In this document: one piece after another, positions 1 through 6,563 of the stretch
How positions within the stretch are numbered: the stretch's first letter is position 1
How the letters are laid out: each line of letters begins with the position of its first letter
NCBI GenBank assembly: GCA_964650695.1
Contig: CAZYVA010000053.1
Location: 1 to 13,854 of the forward strand
Source of the DNA: CAZYVA01 sp964650695
GTDB taxonomy: Bacteria > Bacillota > Clostridia > Lachnospirales > Lachnospiraceae
Direction: 5' to 3'
DNA length: 13,854 bases
The notes under the pieces: model-generated
What the model was told of the DNA's origin: nothing
Seen by the model: only the letters and a program-made list of their open reading frames with translations
Database searches by the model: none
Translations under genes and position numbers: made by a program

Positions 1-244
1 AGATTCCACACGGATCCGGATTTTATTTGTCCTGTTTGAGTCCGAAGTCTGTGTATGCGACCTGGCGGAAGCCTTGCAGATGACCCAGTCCGCGATTTCC
101 CACCAGCTTCGGATTTTGAAACAGAGCAAGCTGGTGAAAAACCGGCGGGAAGGGAAATCGGTTTTTTATTCCCTGGCGGATGACCATGTGCGTACGATCA
201 TTAACCAGGGGATGGAGCATATAGAGGAAGAACCGACGCCATGA
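1..244 (+). CDS. ArsR/SmtB-family metal-sensing transcriptional repressor (5' end outside window)
   Basis: This is the C-terminal 80 residues of a winged-helix repressor, read from base 2 and ending at TGA 242-244. The family represses metal-efflux or resistance genes and leaves DNA when metal binds. The visible part begins at the DSTRIRILFVLF helix. It then has an EVCVCDLAEAL segment, which is the helix-alpha3 metal site of CadC/ArsR-type proteins, the DNA-recognition helix QSAISHQLRILKQ, and a beta-wing containing REGKSVFYSL. The last helix carries D-x-H-x10-H-x2-E, which matches the alpha5 zinc site of SmtB/CzrA. Both metal-site types are therefore present in sequence, which suggests Zn/Cd/Pb-type sensing, although the N-terminal cysteines used by CadC cannot be seen. 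Its usual partner, an efflux ATPase or transporter, is not downstream; the next gene is convergent. Family assignment is firm; the metal is inferred. Confidence 0.9.
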   Translation, partial: DSTRIRILFVLFESEVCVCDLAEALQMTQSAISHQLRILKQSKLVKNRREGKSVFYSLADDHVRTIINQGMEHIEEEPTP

Positions 245-252
245 AGTTCGGC

Positions 253-2547
253 TTACTGTTGCTGAGTATATGATTTCTGGTTAAACAATGGTTCAAGCGT
301 ATCTGCGTGCTGCCTGAAAATTTCAAGCAGATATTTATCCCAATGACGCGCATCCTGTCCTTCATCGCCAAAGACATAGTCTTCCTGGCCGTAGTCGATG
401 ACATCAAAGCCCGGCATAGCCTTGCTTGCGCCATCGGTGCGGTAGGCTGCGGCATCTGCCAGGGAGAAGGAAACGGTGCCGTCCACGTAGCTGACCCAAC
501 CGCTCAGGTCGGCGCCGGTAGCCTCCTCGGCAGCGCCATTTTCTGTCTGTTTAGCTGCCTTGGGTTTTGTGATGCTGGCAGCGCTTTCTGCATACGTGCC
601 GTACATTTGATCCAGATACAGGCTGAAGGAATCACCCAGGATTTCATTCGGGACATGACCGCCATTCCACTGCCATTCAATTTCGGCATCCACGCCGCTG
701 TCCAGCCAGGCGATTTGCAGGTTCAGGGAGTTGAACATGGACATATCGCCCTCCGATGCGCCCATGAGGATTTTTGCCCAAGTGGGGTCATCGGTAGCAT
801 CTGCCCCGATGTAGTTTAACGGATTGTACAGCTCCACGATATTATTTCCATACTCGTCGCCGGCATATACATCCTCAATGTCTGTTTGATAGGCTTCAAC
901 CATTTCCTCATAAGTGGAATAGTTGGCGGAATCGCTGCTGCCGGAGGCAGATTGGGTTGTCCCGGTATCCGGTGTGCCTGCGATGCCACCCATGCCGCTG
1001 GCATTGTCATCGGACTGGGCATCGCCGCCCATGTCACCGGGAAGCGCTCCTTCGGGGTGTCCCCGCATGGCCTTGCCAGGGCCGCCGTCCGTGCCGTCAG
1101 GCTGTTCCCCATCCGGAAGCTTTCCCGCAGTCCTGCCGCGAGCGCCGTCCATGCCAGGCTGTTCCCCATCGGGAAGCTCTCCCATACCGCCGCTGGCGGT
1201 TGCGGTGTACAGACCGGCGACGAACTTTTCAGCCTTATCCTCGGTACTCATGGCAGCCACGTTTTCGTCAGACATGGCGCTGCCGTCCTCATTGAACCAG
1301 GTCCAATCTTCGGTGTAATCCAGGTTATCCAGATACCACTGGAGATCCTGCGTGAATTCGGCAAGATACAGGTCGAGGTAAGAACCATAGTATCCATTAG
1401 TTTCAGGATGCGCTTCCGTGTCGTATCCAATCGTCAAGGCAACAGTGGAATTCTGTTCGCCGTCCCCGTCCAGATCAAAACCGGCTGCGGATTCCTCCAC
1501 GCTTAGATCTTGCCCGTTGATATATTCCATGTAGCTTTCGGACAGGTATTCGGCAAGCTGTGCCTGGAAGGAAGAACCGAAGCTGTAATCCGTATCCAGA
1601 TCGTATTCAAAAGCCAGGGACATATCCGCCTCGTACAGGGGAGTGATGGCGGAGTAGGCGATGCAGCCCCAAGCGCCGTCAGAAATCTCATAATCCTCAC
1701 CGTCGATGGTAACGGTCGTGGAGTAAGCGCCGTCCTCCTCCTTGTAAACGCCCACCGCACCGGCTTCGATCTGGTAATCGTAAAAATCGGGATTGTTGCC
1801 GGTTGCCGCAAACATGACGGCATGTGCGCCGCCGCCGGAGCCGCCGGTGGCGACAAAGGCATCCACGTTACCCGGCAGATTGCCCAGCAGGATGTTGTAT
1901 TTTACAAAACGGGCAGCGGCTTTCTGGTCTGCCAAACAGGACGGGGCGTCGCCGGTATAGTAGGTGTCGCCGTCCTCATTGGTGGCCGTACTCTGCTTGC
2001 CACGGTTGCCGCAGGACACATTGATATATCCATCCGATGCATGGGAGGTGGATGCTGTGGCGCTGCTCATCTCGCTATAGCCGGCGGCGCCAGTGTTCAA
2101 AATGACGGGAGCCGTAGCTGCGGTGTAAACCTGTCCGTTGGAACTGACGATCTGTGCCTCGTCATCAACGACTAAGCTGCCCCCTGCGGTGCCGGACGTC
2201 TCATCGGCGGCACCATCGCCATCCGTATCAATGCCAGCGACATAAGCGCCCGGAACGCAGACCGATACGCCCTGGTAATCGGGCAGTTCGGGGTATGCCA
2301 CGGCTGACACGACGCCCAATACCCAGGCATCCGCGTCCTCGGAATAAGTCCATTCCTGCTCCTCATTATTGGCAAGATCCAATATATCCTCGATGTATGC
2401 TTTCGCATCATTGTCTCCGGTCGTCCCTTCTGCCGACGTGCTTCCGCTTTTTGTATTGTCCGTCTGCGCATTGTTCTGGGAGCAGGCACACAAACCGGCT
2501 ACCATTGCAAAGGAAAGAAACAGCGCACCTATTTTTTTGCTTCGCAT
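253..2547 (-). CDS. Secreted lipoprotein, tannase/feruloyl-esterase-like alpha/beta hydrolase
   Basis: This is a 764-residue predicted surface esterase. The start at 2547 is chosen because a lipoprotein signal (MRSKKIGALF, then a hydrophobic core) follows it and a GGAGG site lies just upstream. The lipobox LCAC makes Cys22 the likely lipidated residue. The hydrolase region runs from about residue 75 (LPDYQGVSVCVPG at 88-100) to about 650. The nucleophile elbow is GGSGGG with Ser237, and the later GCIAYSAITPLYEADM block (294-309) resembles bacterial tannases. Candidate acid and base residues are Asp601 (SEGDMS) and His631 (GGHVP). Two DxDxDG loops (107-112 and 358-363) could bind calcium. A Gly/Pro/Asp/Met-rich stretch (about 452-540) interrupts the domain before the triad acid. 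The C-terminus ends in a Trp/His-containing helix (HWDKYLLEIF). Hydrolysis of aromatic (gallate or hydroxycinnamate) esters is a family-level inference; the true substrate is unknown. The gene is codirectional with pyrG but 292 bp away, so it is probably transcribed separately. Confidence 0.8.
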   Translation of the reverse strand: MRSKKIGALFLSFAMVAGLCACSQNNAQTDNTKSGSTSAEGTTGDNDAKAYIEDILDLANNEEQEWTYSEDADAWVLGVVSAVAYPELPDYQGVSVCVPGAYVAGIDTDGDGAADETSGTAGGSLVVDDEAQIVSSNGQVYTAATAPVILNTGAAGYSEMSSATASTSHASDGYINVSCGNRGKQSTATNEDGDTYYTGDAPSCLADQKAAARFVKYNILLGNLPGNVDAFVATGGSGGGAHAVMFAATGNNPDFYDYQIEAGAVGVYKEEDGAYSTTVTIDGEDYEISDGAWGCIAYSAITPLYEADMSLAFEYDLDTDYSFGSSFQAQLAEYLSESYMEYINGQDLSVEESAAGFDLDGDGEQNSTVALTIGYDTEAHPETNGYYGSYLDLYLAEFTQDLQWYLDNLDYTEDWTWFNEDGSAMSDENVAAMSTEDKAEKFVAGLYTATASGGMGELPDGEQPGMDGARGRTAGKLPDGEQPDGTDGGPGKAMRGHPEGALPGDMGGDAQSDDNASGMGGIAGTPDTGTTQSASGSSDSANYSTYEEMVEAYQTDIEDVYAGDEYGNNIVELYNPLNYIGADATDDPTWAKILMGASEGDMSMFNSLNLQIAWLDSGVDAEIEWQWNGGHVPNEILGDSFSLYLDQMYGTYAESAASITKPKAAKQTENGAAEEATGADLSGWVSYVDGTVSFSLADAAAYRTDGASKAMPGFDVIDYGQEDYVFGDEGQDARHWDKYLLEIFRQHADTLEPLFNQKSYTQQQ
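1098..1178 (-). repeat. Internal 57-bp-period direct repeat in the esterase linker
   Basis: A near-identical 24-bp block occurs at 1098-1121 and again at 1155-1178, a period of 57 bp or 19 codons. It encodes LPDGEQP at residues 458-464 and 477-483 of the lipoprotein. The copies sit in the Gly/Pro/Asp-rich linker. The period is a multiple of three, so copy-number change would keep the frame. Confidence 0.8.
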
Positions 2548-2839
2548 GAAAAACTCCTCCTGCTTTAAAAGCTGCGCGGCCAGCCCCATCCGGGTGTCCG
2601 CCGCAATTTCGAAGCCATTCATCCCTGGGAACATCACATCTTGATTCGTTGATTTGGCTCCGGTATCATCATAACATATCAATGCCCCGCTGGTTTCCTT
2701 TCTTTCAGATTTTTCACTGACAAAATCCGCATAAAGAAAATACATTGCCCCGGAGCAAAAAAGTATATGCCCCGAAGAATCCTGCTACTTTCGCATATGC
2801 TCCTCGCTCTTATCTGGCAGTCGGCTTTATATCGGTATC
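2548..2839. other. Intergenic region between pyrG and the esterase lipoprotein
   Basis: This 292-bp gap lies downstream of pyrG and upstream of the lipoprotein, both on the minus strand. It holds a candidate terminator (2757-2800), a direct repeat TGCCCCGRAG at 2746-2755 and 2768-2777, and the lipoprotein ribosome-binding site just above 2547. Possible -10 boxes on the minus strand are TATGAT at 2668-2673 and TATACT within 2761-2767, but neither has a good -35, so no promoter is called. The lipoprotein frame stays open without a stop up to 2745 and includes a response-regulator-like stretch, described in the findings. Confidence 0.6.
2757..2800 (-). terminator. Candidate Rho-independent terminator of pyrG
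   Basis: Read on the minus strand, the arms GCATAT and ATATGC (2793-2798 and 2765-2770) can pair, and an inner CTT/GAAG-type helix can extend them with a short bulge. A run of six T (2757-2762) follows on that strand. It lies about 40 bp past the pyrG stop. The stem is imperfect and only moderately GC-rich, so this is a plausible but not strong call. Confidence 0.4.
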
Positions 2840-4441
2840 TTATCTTTCTTTCATACAGGCTTCCACAAATCCCTTAAATAAGGGGTGGGGGCGGTTGGGC
2901 CTTGATTTCAGTTCCGGGTGCGCCTGGGTGGCGACAAACCACGGGTGCGATGGGATCTCGATCATTTCAACGATCCGCCCGTCCGGGGAAAGGCCGGAGA
3001 GCAGCATCCCGTGTTCTTCCAGGGCATCCCGGTAGTCGTTGTTGACTTCGTAGCGGTGGCGGTGGCGTTCCTCGATCCGCTCTTTTTTGTAGAGGCTGTA
3101 CGCGATGGAACGCTTGTCCAGCACGCAAGGGTAAGAGCCAAGCCGCAAGGTCCCGCCGATATCTTCAATTCCGATCTGGTCCGGCATGATATGGATCACG
3201 GGATGGGTCGTGTCGGGGTAGAATTCCATGCTGTGGGCATCGTGGTAGCCGACGACATTTTGGGCAAATTCCACGATGGCCATCTGCATCCCCAGGCAGA
3301 GTCCAAGGAACGGGACGCCTTTTTCCCGCGCGTAACGGATAGCGCGGATTTTCCCGTCGATGCCGCGCTTCCCAAATCCGCCGGGTACGAGGATCCCATC
3401 TACATCCTGGAACAATTCTTCTGTATTTTCCTCCGTGACCGATTCGGAGTCGATCCATTTGATATTGACCGTCGCACGGTTGTAAATGCCGCCGTGCTTT
3501 AAGGCTTCGACGACGCTGATATAAGCGTCATGGAGCTGGATATATTTTCCGACAAGCGCTACCGTGACTTCGGTAGTCGGGTTTTTCAGGTAATCCACCA
3601 TTTCCGTCCAGTCCTTTAGATCCGGCTCCGGGCATTCCAGCTTCAGGCACTCGCATACTACCTGGGCCAGGCGTTCTTTTTCCATGGCGAGCGGGGCTTC
3701 GTAGAGATGCTCCACGTCCAGGTTTTGCAGGACGCGGCTGGCCGGGACGTTGCAGAACAAGGCGATCTTTTCCTTGATCCCCAGGTTCAGCGGATACTCG
3801 GAACGGCAGACCAGCACGTCCGGCCAGATCCCCATTCCCTGCAGGTCTTTGACGCTGGCTTGTGTCGGCTTCGTTTTCATTTCCTGGGAAGCGCGCAGAT
3901 AAGGGATGAGGGTCACATGGATCAAGATGACGTTGTCATGCCCTTTCTCATGCTGGAATTGGCGGATAGCTTCCAGGAACGGCTGGCTTTCGATATCCCC
4001 TACGGTCCCGCCGACTTCGATAATGGCGATCTCCGTTTTTTTGGCAGCGGGGTTGCGGTGGAAACGGCTCTTGATCTCATTGGTGATATGCGGGATGACC
4101 TGGACGGTCCCTCCGCCAAAATCCCCGCGCCGTTCTTTCTGAAGGACGGACCAGTAAATTTTGCCGGTCGTGACGTTGGAATGTTTCGTCAGGCTTTCAT
4201 CGATAAACCGTTCATAATGGCCCAGGTCCAAATCCGTCTCCGCGCCATCATCGGTGACAAAAACCTCCCCGTGCTGCACCGGGTTCATGGTTCCGGGGTC
4301 AATGTTAATGTAAGGGTCAAATTTCTGCATGGTCACTTTATAGCCGCGCGCCTTTAACAGGCGTCCGAGCGACGCTGCGGTAATGCCCTTCCCCAATCCG
4401 GACACGACCCCTCCGGTAACAAATACATACTTGACTGACAT
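2840..4441 (-). CDS. pyrG: CTP synthase (glutamine-hydrolysing)
   Basis: This cytosolic enzyme makes CTP from UTP, ATP and glutamine, the last step of de novo pyrimidine nucleotide synthesis. At 533 residues it is full length. The N-terminal amidoligase domain begins KYVFVTGGVVSGLGKG, with the phosphate-binding loop at 14-20, the metal ligands Asp70 and Glu142 (IEVGGTVGDIES), and the UTP-binding region around KTKPTQ (189-194). The C-terminal class I glutamine amidotransferase domain has an oxyanion loop PGGFGKRG (353-360), nucleophile Cys382 in GLCLGMQ, and His508/Glu510 in AHPE. An AAAGGAGG site (4447-4454) sits 5 nt before ATG. The gene is transcribed divergently from ftsH. Bacillus-type pyrG is controlled by reiterative G addition at a GGGC start; no such start is obvious here, although the leader carries a hairpin. 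Confidence 0.98.
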   Translation of the reverse strand: MSVKYVFVTGGVVSGLGKGITAASLGRLLKARGYKVTMQKFDPYINIDPGTMNPVQHGEVFVTDDGAETDLDLGHYERFIDESLTKHSNVTTGKIYWSVLQKERRGDFGGGTVQVIPHITNEIKSRFHRNPAAKKTEIAIIEVGGTVGDIESQPFLEAIRQFQHEKGHDNVILIHVTLIPYLRASQEMKTKPTQASVKDLQGMGIWPDVLVCRSEYPLNLGIKEKIALFCNVPASRVLQNLDVEHLYEAPLAMEKERLAQVVCECLKLECPEPDLKDWTEMVDYLKNPTTEVTVALVGKYIQLHDAYISVVEALKHGGIYNRATVNIKWIDSESVTEENTEELFQDVDGILVPGGFGKRGIDGKIRAIRYAREKGVPFLGLCLGMQMAIVEFAQNVVGYHDAHSMEFYPDTTHPVIHIMPDQIGIEDIGGTLRLGSYPCVLDKRSIAYSLYKKERIEERHRHRYEVNNDYRDALEEHGMLLSGLSPDGRIVEMIEIPSHPWFVATQAHPELKSRPNRPHPLFKGFVEACMKER

Positions 4442-4463
4442 AGCTGCCTCCTTTATTTGCCGG

Positions 4464-4497
4464 CCATCCGTGGCTTTTTTTGAAAAAACATGGACGG
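4464..4497 (-). promoter_or_regulatory. Hairpin in the pyrG leader
   Basis: The arms CCATCCGTG (4464-4472) and CATGGACGG (4489-4497) pair at 8 of 9 positions, one of them a G-U pair. The interior T7/A6 tracts can lengthen the stem. It lies between the pyrG promoter and its ribosome-binding site. No U-run follows it on the minus strand, so it is not a standard terminator. It might affect RNA stability or translation, or be an attenuator remnant. Confidence 0.5.
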
Positions 4498-4521
4498 TAG
4501 CTGCTAAAAATCCTGACTACA

Positions 4522-4551
4522 AGTATACTACAACTGAAAGCAGGTTTACAA
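4522..4551 (-). promoter_or_regulatory. pyrG promoter (sigma-A type)
   Basis: On the minus strand, TTGTAA (4546-4551) and TATACT (4522-4527) are separated by 18 bp. Transcription would start near 4515 and give a leader of about 75 nt. The -35 matches consensus at 4 of 6 positions and the -10 at 5 of 6. Confidence 0.6.
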
Positions 4552-4570
4552 TCTTTTCATAATGTTTTTG

Positions 4571-4599
4571 TTGATTTTAAAGTGACCTGTCCGTATAAT
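4571..4599 (+). promoter_or_regulatory. ftsH operon promoter (sigma-A type)
   Basis: TTGATT (4571-4576), a 17-bp spacer and a perfect TATAAT (4594-4599) sit about 27 bp upstream of the ftsH ATG. It is back to back with the pyrG promoter, their -35 boxes being only 19 bp apart. The predicted 5' leader is about 20 nt, just enough for the ribosome-binding site. Confidence 0.8.
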
Positions 4600-4613
4600 T
4601 GAAAGCGTGGGAC

Positions 4614-4619
4614 AGGAGG
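4614..4619 (+). promoter_or_regulatory. ftsH ribosome-binding site
   Basis: A perfect AGGAGG lies 6 nt before ATG 4626. It decides the start in favour of 4626 over the in-frame TTG at 4599, which overlaps the -10 box and has no such site. Confidence 0.85.
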
Positions 4620-4625
4620 AGAAGC

Positions 4626-6563
4626 ATGGAGAATCAGAATCATAATAACCGGGATCATAAGAACTCCAACCAAAATTGGAACCAGGGTTTTTCTTTTGTT
4701 ATATTAGTGACATTGATCACGTCGATCATGGTATTGGCTTTGTATACCATGAGGGACACCACCGGGACGAATGACGAGATTACCTACGATGAATTCCTTT
4801 CGATGGTGGACAAGGATCAAGTGGAAGAGGTTGAAGTACAAAGCGACCGGATCGTCATTACGGAAAAGAAAAAAAAGAAAAGCGCTCCGACAGTGCAGTA
4901 CTACACCGGGTTGATGAATGACCCGGAGCTGGCGGACCGGCTGGAAAAAGCGGGCGTTAAATTTTCCAAGGAGATACCGGACACCACGTCGGGGCTGATC
5001 CTTGAAATCCTTATGACGTTCCTGCCGATCGCGGTCATCGTAGGTTTTTTTGTCTGGATGACGCGGCGGATGTCGAAGGGCGGCGGCCTGATGGGCATTG
5101 GGCGGAGCAACGCGAAAATGTATGTGGAAAAGAGGACCGGCGTGACTTTCATGGATGTCGCGGGGCAGGACGAGGCGAAAGAGTCCTTGCAGGAGGTTGT
5201 GGATTTCCTGCACAATCCGGGGAAATACACCAGCGTGGGCGCAAAGCTTCCAAAAGGCGCGCTCCTGGTCGGGCCTCCGGGAACCGGGAAAACTTTGCTG
5301 GCAAAGGCGGTCGCGGGGGAAGCGAAGGTTCCTTTTTTCTCCCTGAGCGGGTCGGCGTTTGTGGAAATGTATGTCGGCGTCGGGGCGTCCCGTGTGAGGG
5401 ATTTGTTTAAGCAGGCGCAGCAGATGGCCCCGTGTATTATCTTTATCGATGAGATTGACGCGATTGGGAAAAGCCGGGACAACCAGCTTGGGAGCAATGA
5501 TGAAAGGGAGCAGACCTTAAACCAGCTTTTGGCGGAAATGGATGGTTTTGAGAGCAATGCGGGGCTGGTACTCCTGGCGGCGACGAACCGTCCGGAGATC
5601 CTGGATCCGGCGTTGCTGCGGCCGGGCAGGTTTGACCGGAGGATCATTGTGGAAAAGCCGGACCTGAAGGGCAGGGTGGACGTCCTGAAAGTCCATTCCA
5701 AGGATGTAAAGATGGATGAGACGGTGGATTTGGACGCGATTGCCCTCGCGACTTCCGGGGCGGTCGGTTCCGACCTTGCCAATATGATCAATGAGGCTGC
5801 GATCAACGCGGTAAAAAATGGGAGGCAGGCCGTCGGGCAGGAGGATTTGTTTGAAGCGGTGGAAGTGGTGCTGGTCGGGAAGGAAAAGAAAGACCGCATC
5901 ATGAGCCAGGAGGAACGGAAGATCGTCTCCTACCATGAAGTCGGCCATGCGCTTGTCAGCGCGCTCCAGAAGGACGCGGAGCCGGTGCAGAAGATCACGA
6001 TCGTGCCGCGCACGATGGGCGCGCTTGGATATGTGATGCAGACCCCGGAGGAAGAAAAGTTCCTGAATACGAAAAAGGAACTGGAAGCGATGCTGGTGAG
6101 CGCTTTGGCGGGCCGCGCTGCGGAAGAGATCGTGTTTGACACGGTGACGACGGGAGCGGCAAATGACATTGAGAAAGCGACGAAAATCGCGAGGGCGATG
6201 GTGACGCAGTACGGCATGAGCGGGCATTTTGGCCTGATTGGCCTGGAATCGATCCAAAACCGTTACCTGGACGGGCGCGCGGTGATGAACTGCGGCCAGG
6301 AGACGGCTTCGGAGATAGACCAGGAAGTGATGAAGCTGTTAAAGGATGCCTATGAGCAGGCCAAGGCGCTTCTTTCAGAGCATCGGAAATCCCTGGATGA
6401 GATCGCGGATTTCCTGATCAAGAAAGAGACGATCACCGGCAAGGAATTTATGGAGATTTTCTACCGGTCGGAAGGGATCGACCCGGAAGAAAAGGAGAAA
6501 AAAGAGCCGGAACAGAGGATTGCAATGAATGCGGTTCCGGAACAGAAAGAGGAGCATGTTTGA
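4626..6563 (+). CDS. ftsH: ATP-dependent zinc metalloprotease FtsH
   Basis: This membrane-bound hexameric AAA+ protease extracts and degrades misfolded membrane proteins and regulatory proteins. At 645 residues it has the normal length. Visible in order are a transmembrane segment (about 22-41), a small extracytoplasmic domain containing a KKKKK run (81-85), a second transmembrane segment (about 123-146), Walker A GPPGTGKT (216-223), pore motif FVEM (245-248), Walker B IIFIDEIDAI (271-280), the second region of homology with two arginines in LRPGRFDRR (331-339), and the zinc site HEVGH (437-441) with third ligand Asp514. The C-terminus is a charged Glu/Lys tail. It is the first gene of the run, and its stop overlaps the uvrC start by 8 bp. 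It lacks the tilS-hpt neighbours common in Bacilli, at least within this window. Confidence 0.98.
   Translation: MENQNHNNRDHKNSNQNWNQGFSFVILVTLITSIMVLALYTMRDTTGTNDEITYDEFLSMVDKDQVEEVEVQSDRIVITEKKKKKSAPTVQYYTGLMNDPELADRLEKAGVKFSKEIPDTTSGLILEILMTFLPIAVIVGFFVWMTRRMSKGGGLMGIGRSNAKMYVEKRTGVTFMDVAGQDEAKESLQEVVDFLHNPGKYTSVGAKLPKGALLVGPPGTGKTLLAKAVAGEAKVPFFSLSGSAFVEMYVGVGASRVRDLFKQAQQMAPCIIFIDEIDAIGKSRDNQLGSNDEREQTLNQLLAEMDGFESNAGLVLLAATNRPEILDPALLRPGRFDRRIIVEKPDLKGRVDVLKVHSKDVKMDETVDLDAIALATSGAVGSDLANMINEAAINAVKNGRQAVGQEDLFEAVEVVLVGKEKKDRIMSQEERKIVSYHEVGHALVSALQKDAEPVQKITIVPRTMGALGYVMQTPEEEKFLNTKKELEAMLVSALAGRAAEEIVFDTVTTGAANDIEKATKIARAMVTQYGMSGHFGLIGLESIQNRYLDGRAVMNCGQETASEIDQEVMKLLKDAYEQAKALLSEHRKSLDEIADFLIKKETITGKEFMEIFYRSEGIDPEEKEKKEPEQRIAMNAVPEQKEEHV

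Noticed and set aside
886..1506. 206-codon plus-strand ORF inside the esterase gene, and similar ones at 307-819 and 1510-2175
   Set aside because: They lie antisense to a gene with a signal peptide and catalytic motifs; their open frames follow from its GC-rich codon pattern.
2548..2745. Extension of the lipoprotein to an upstream ATG at 2745
   Set aside because: It has no ribosome-binding site and would bury a clear lipoprotein signal 66 residues inside; ATG 2547 has GGAGG and the signal directly after it.
3707..4357. 216-codon plus-strand ORF inside pyrG
   Set aside because: It is antisense to the invariant CTP synthase domain and has no recognisable domain of its own.
4599..4614. Possible CcpA cre site at the ftsH transcription start
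   Set aside because: Only the left half resembles the consensus; the right half has several mismatches.
4599..4625. TTG start for ftsH at 4599
   Set aside because: It overlaps the -10 box and would lie upstream of the expected transcription start; ATG 4626 has a perfect AGGAGG 6 nt before it.
4901..5902. 333-codon minus-strand ORF inside ftsH
   Set aside because: It is an antisense shadow of a strongly conserved AAA+ protease, Ser/Pro-rich with no recognisable domain.
6529..6555. uvrC start at ATG 6529
   Set aside because: The added nine basic residues are absent from typical UvrC starts, which begin MFDIQ-like as at 6556. Not excluded, since AGAGGA lies 9 nt upstream.
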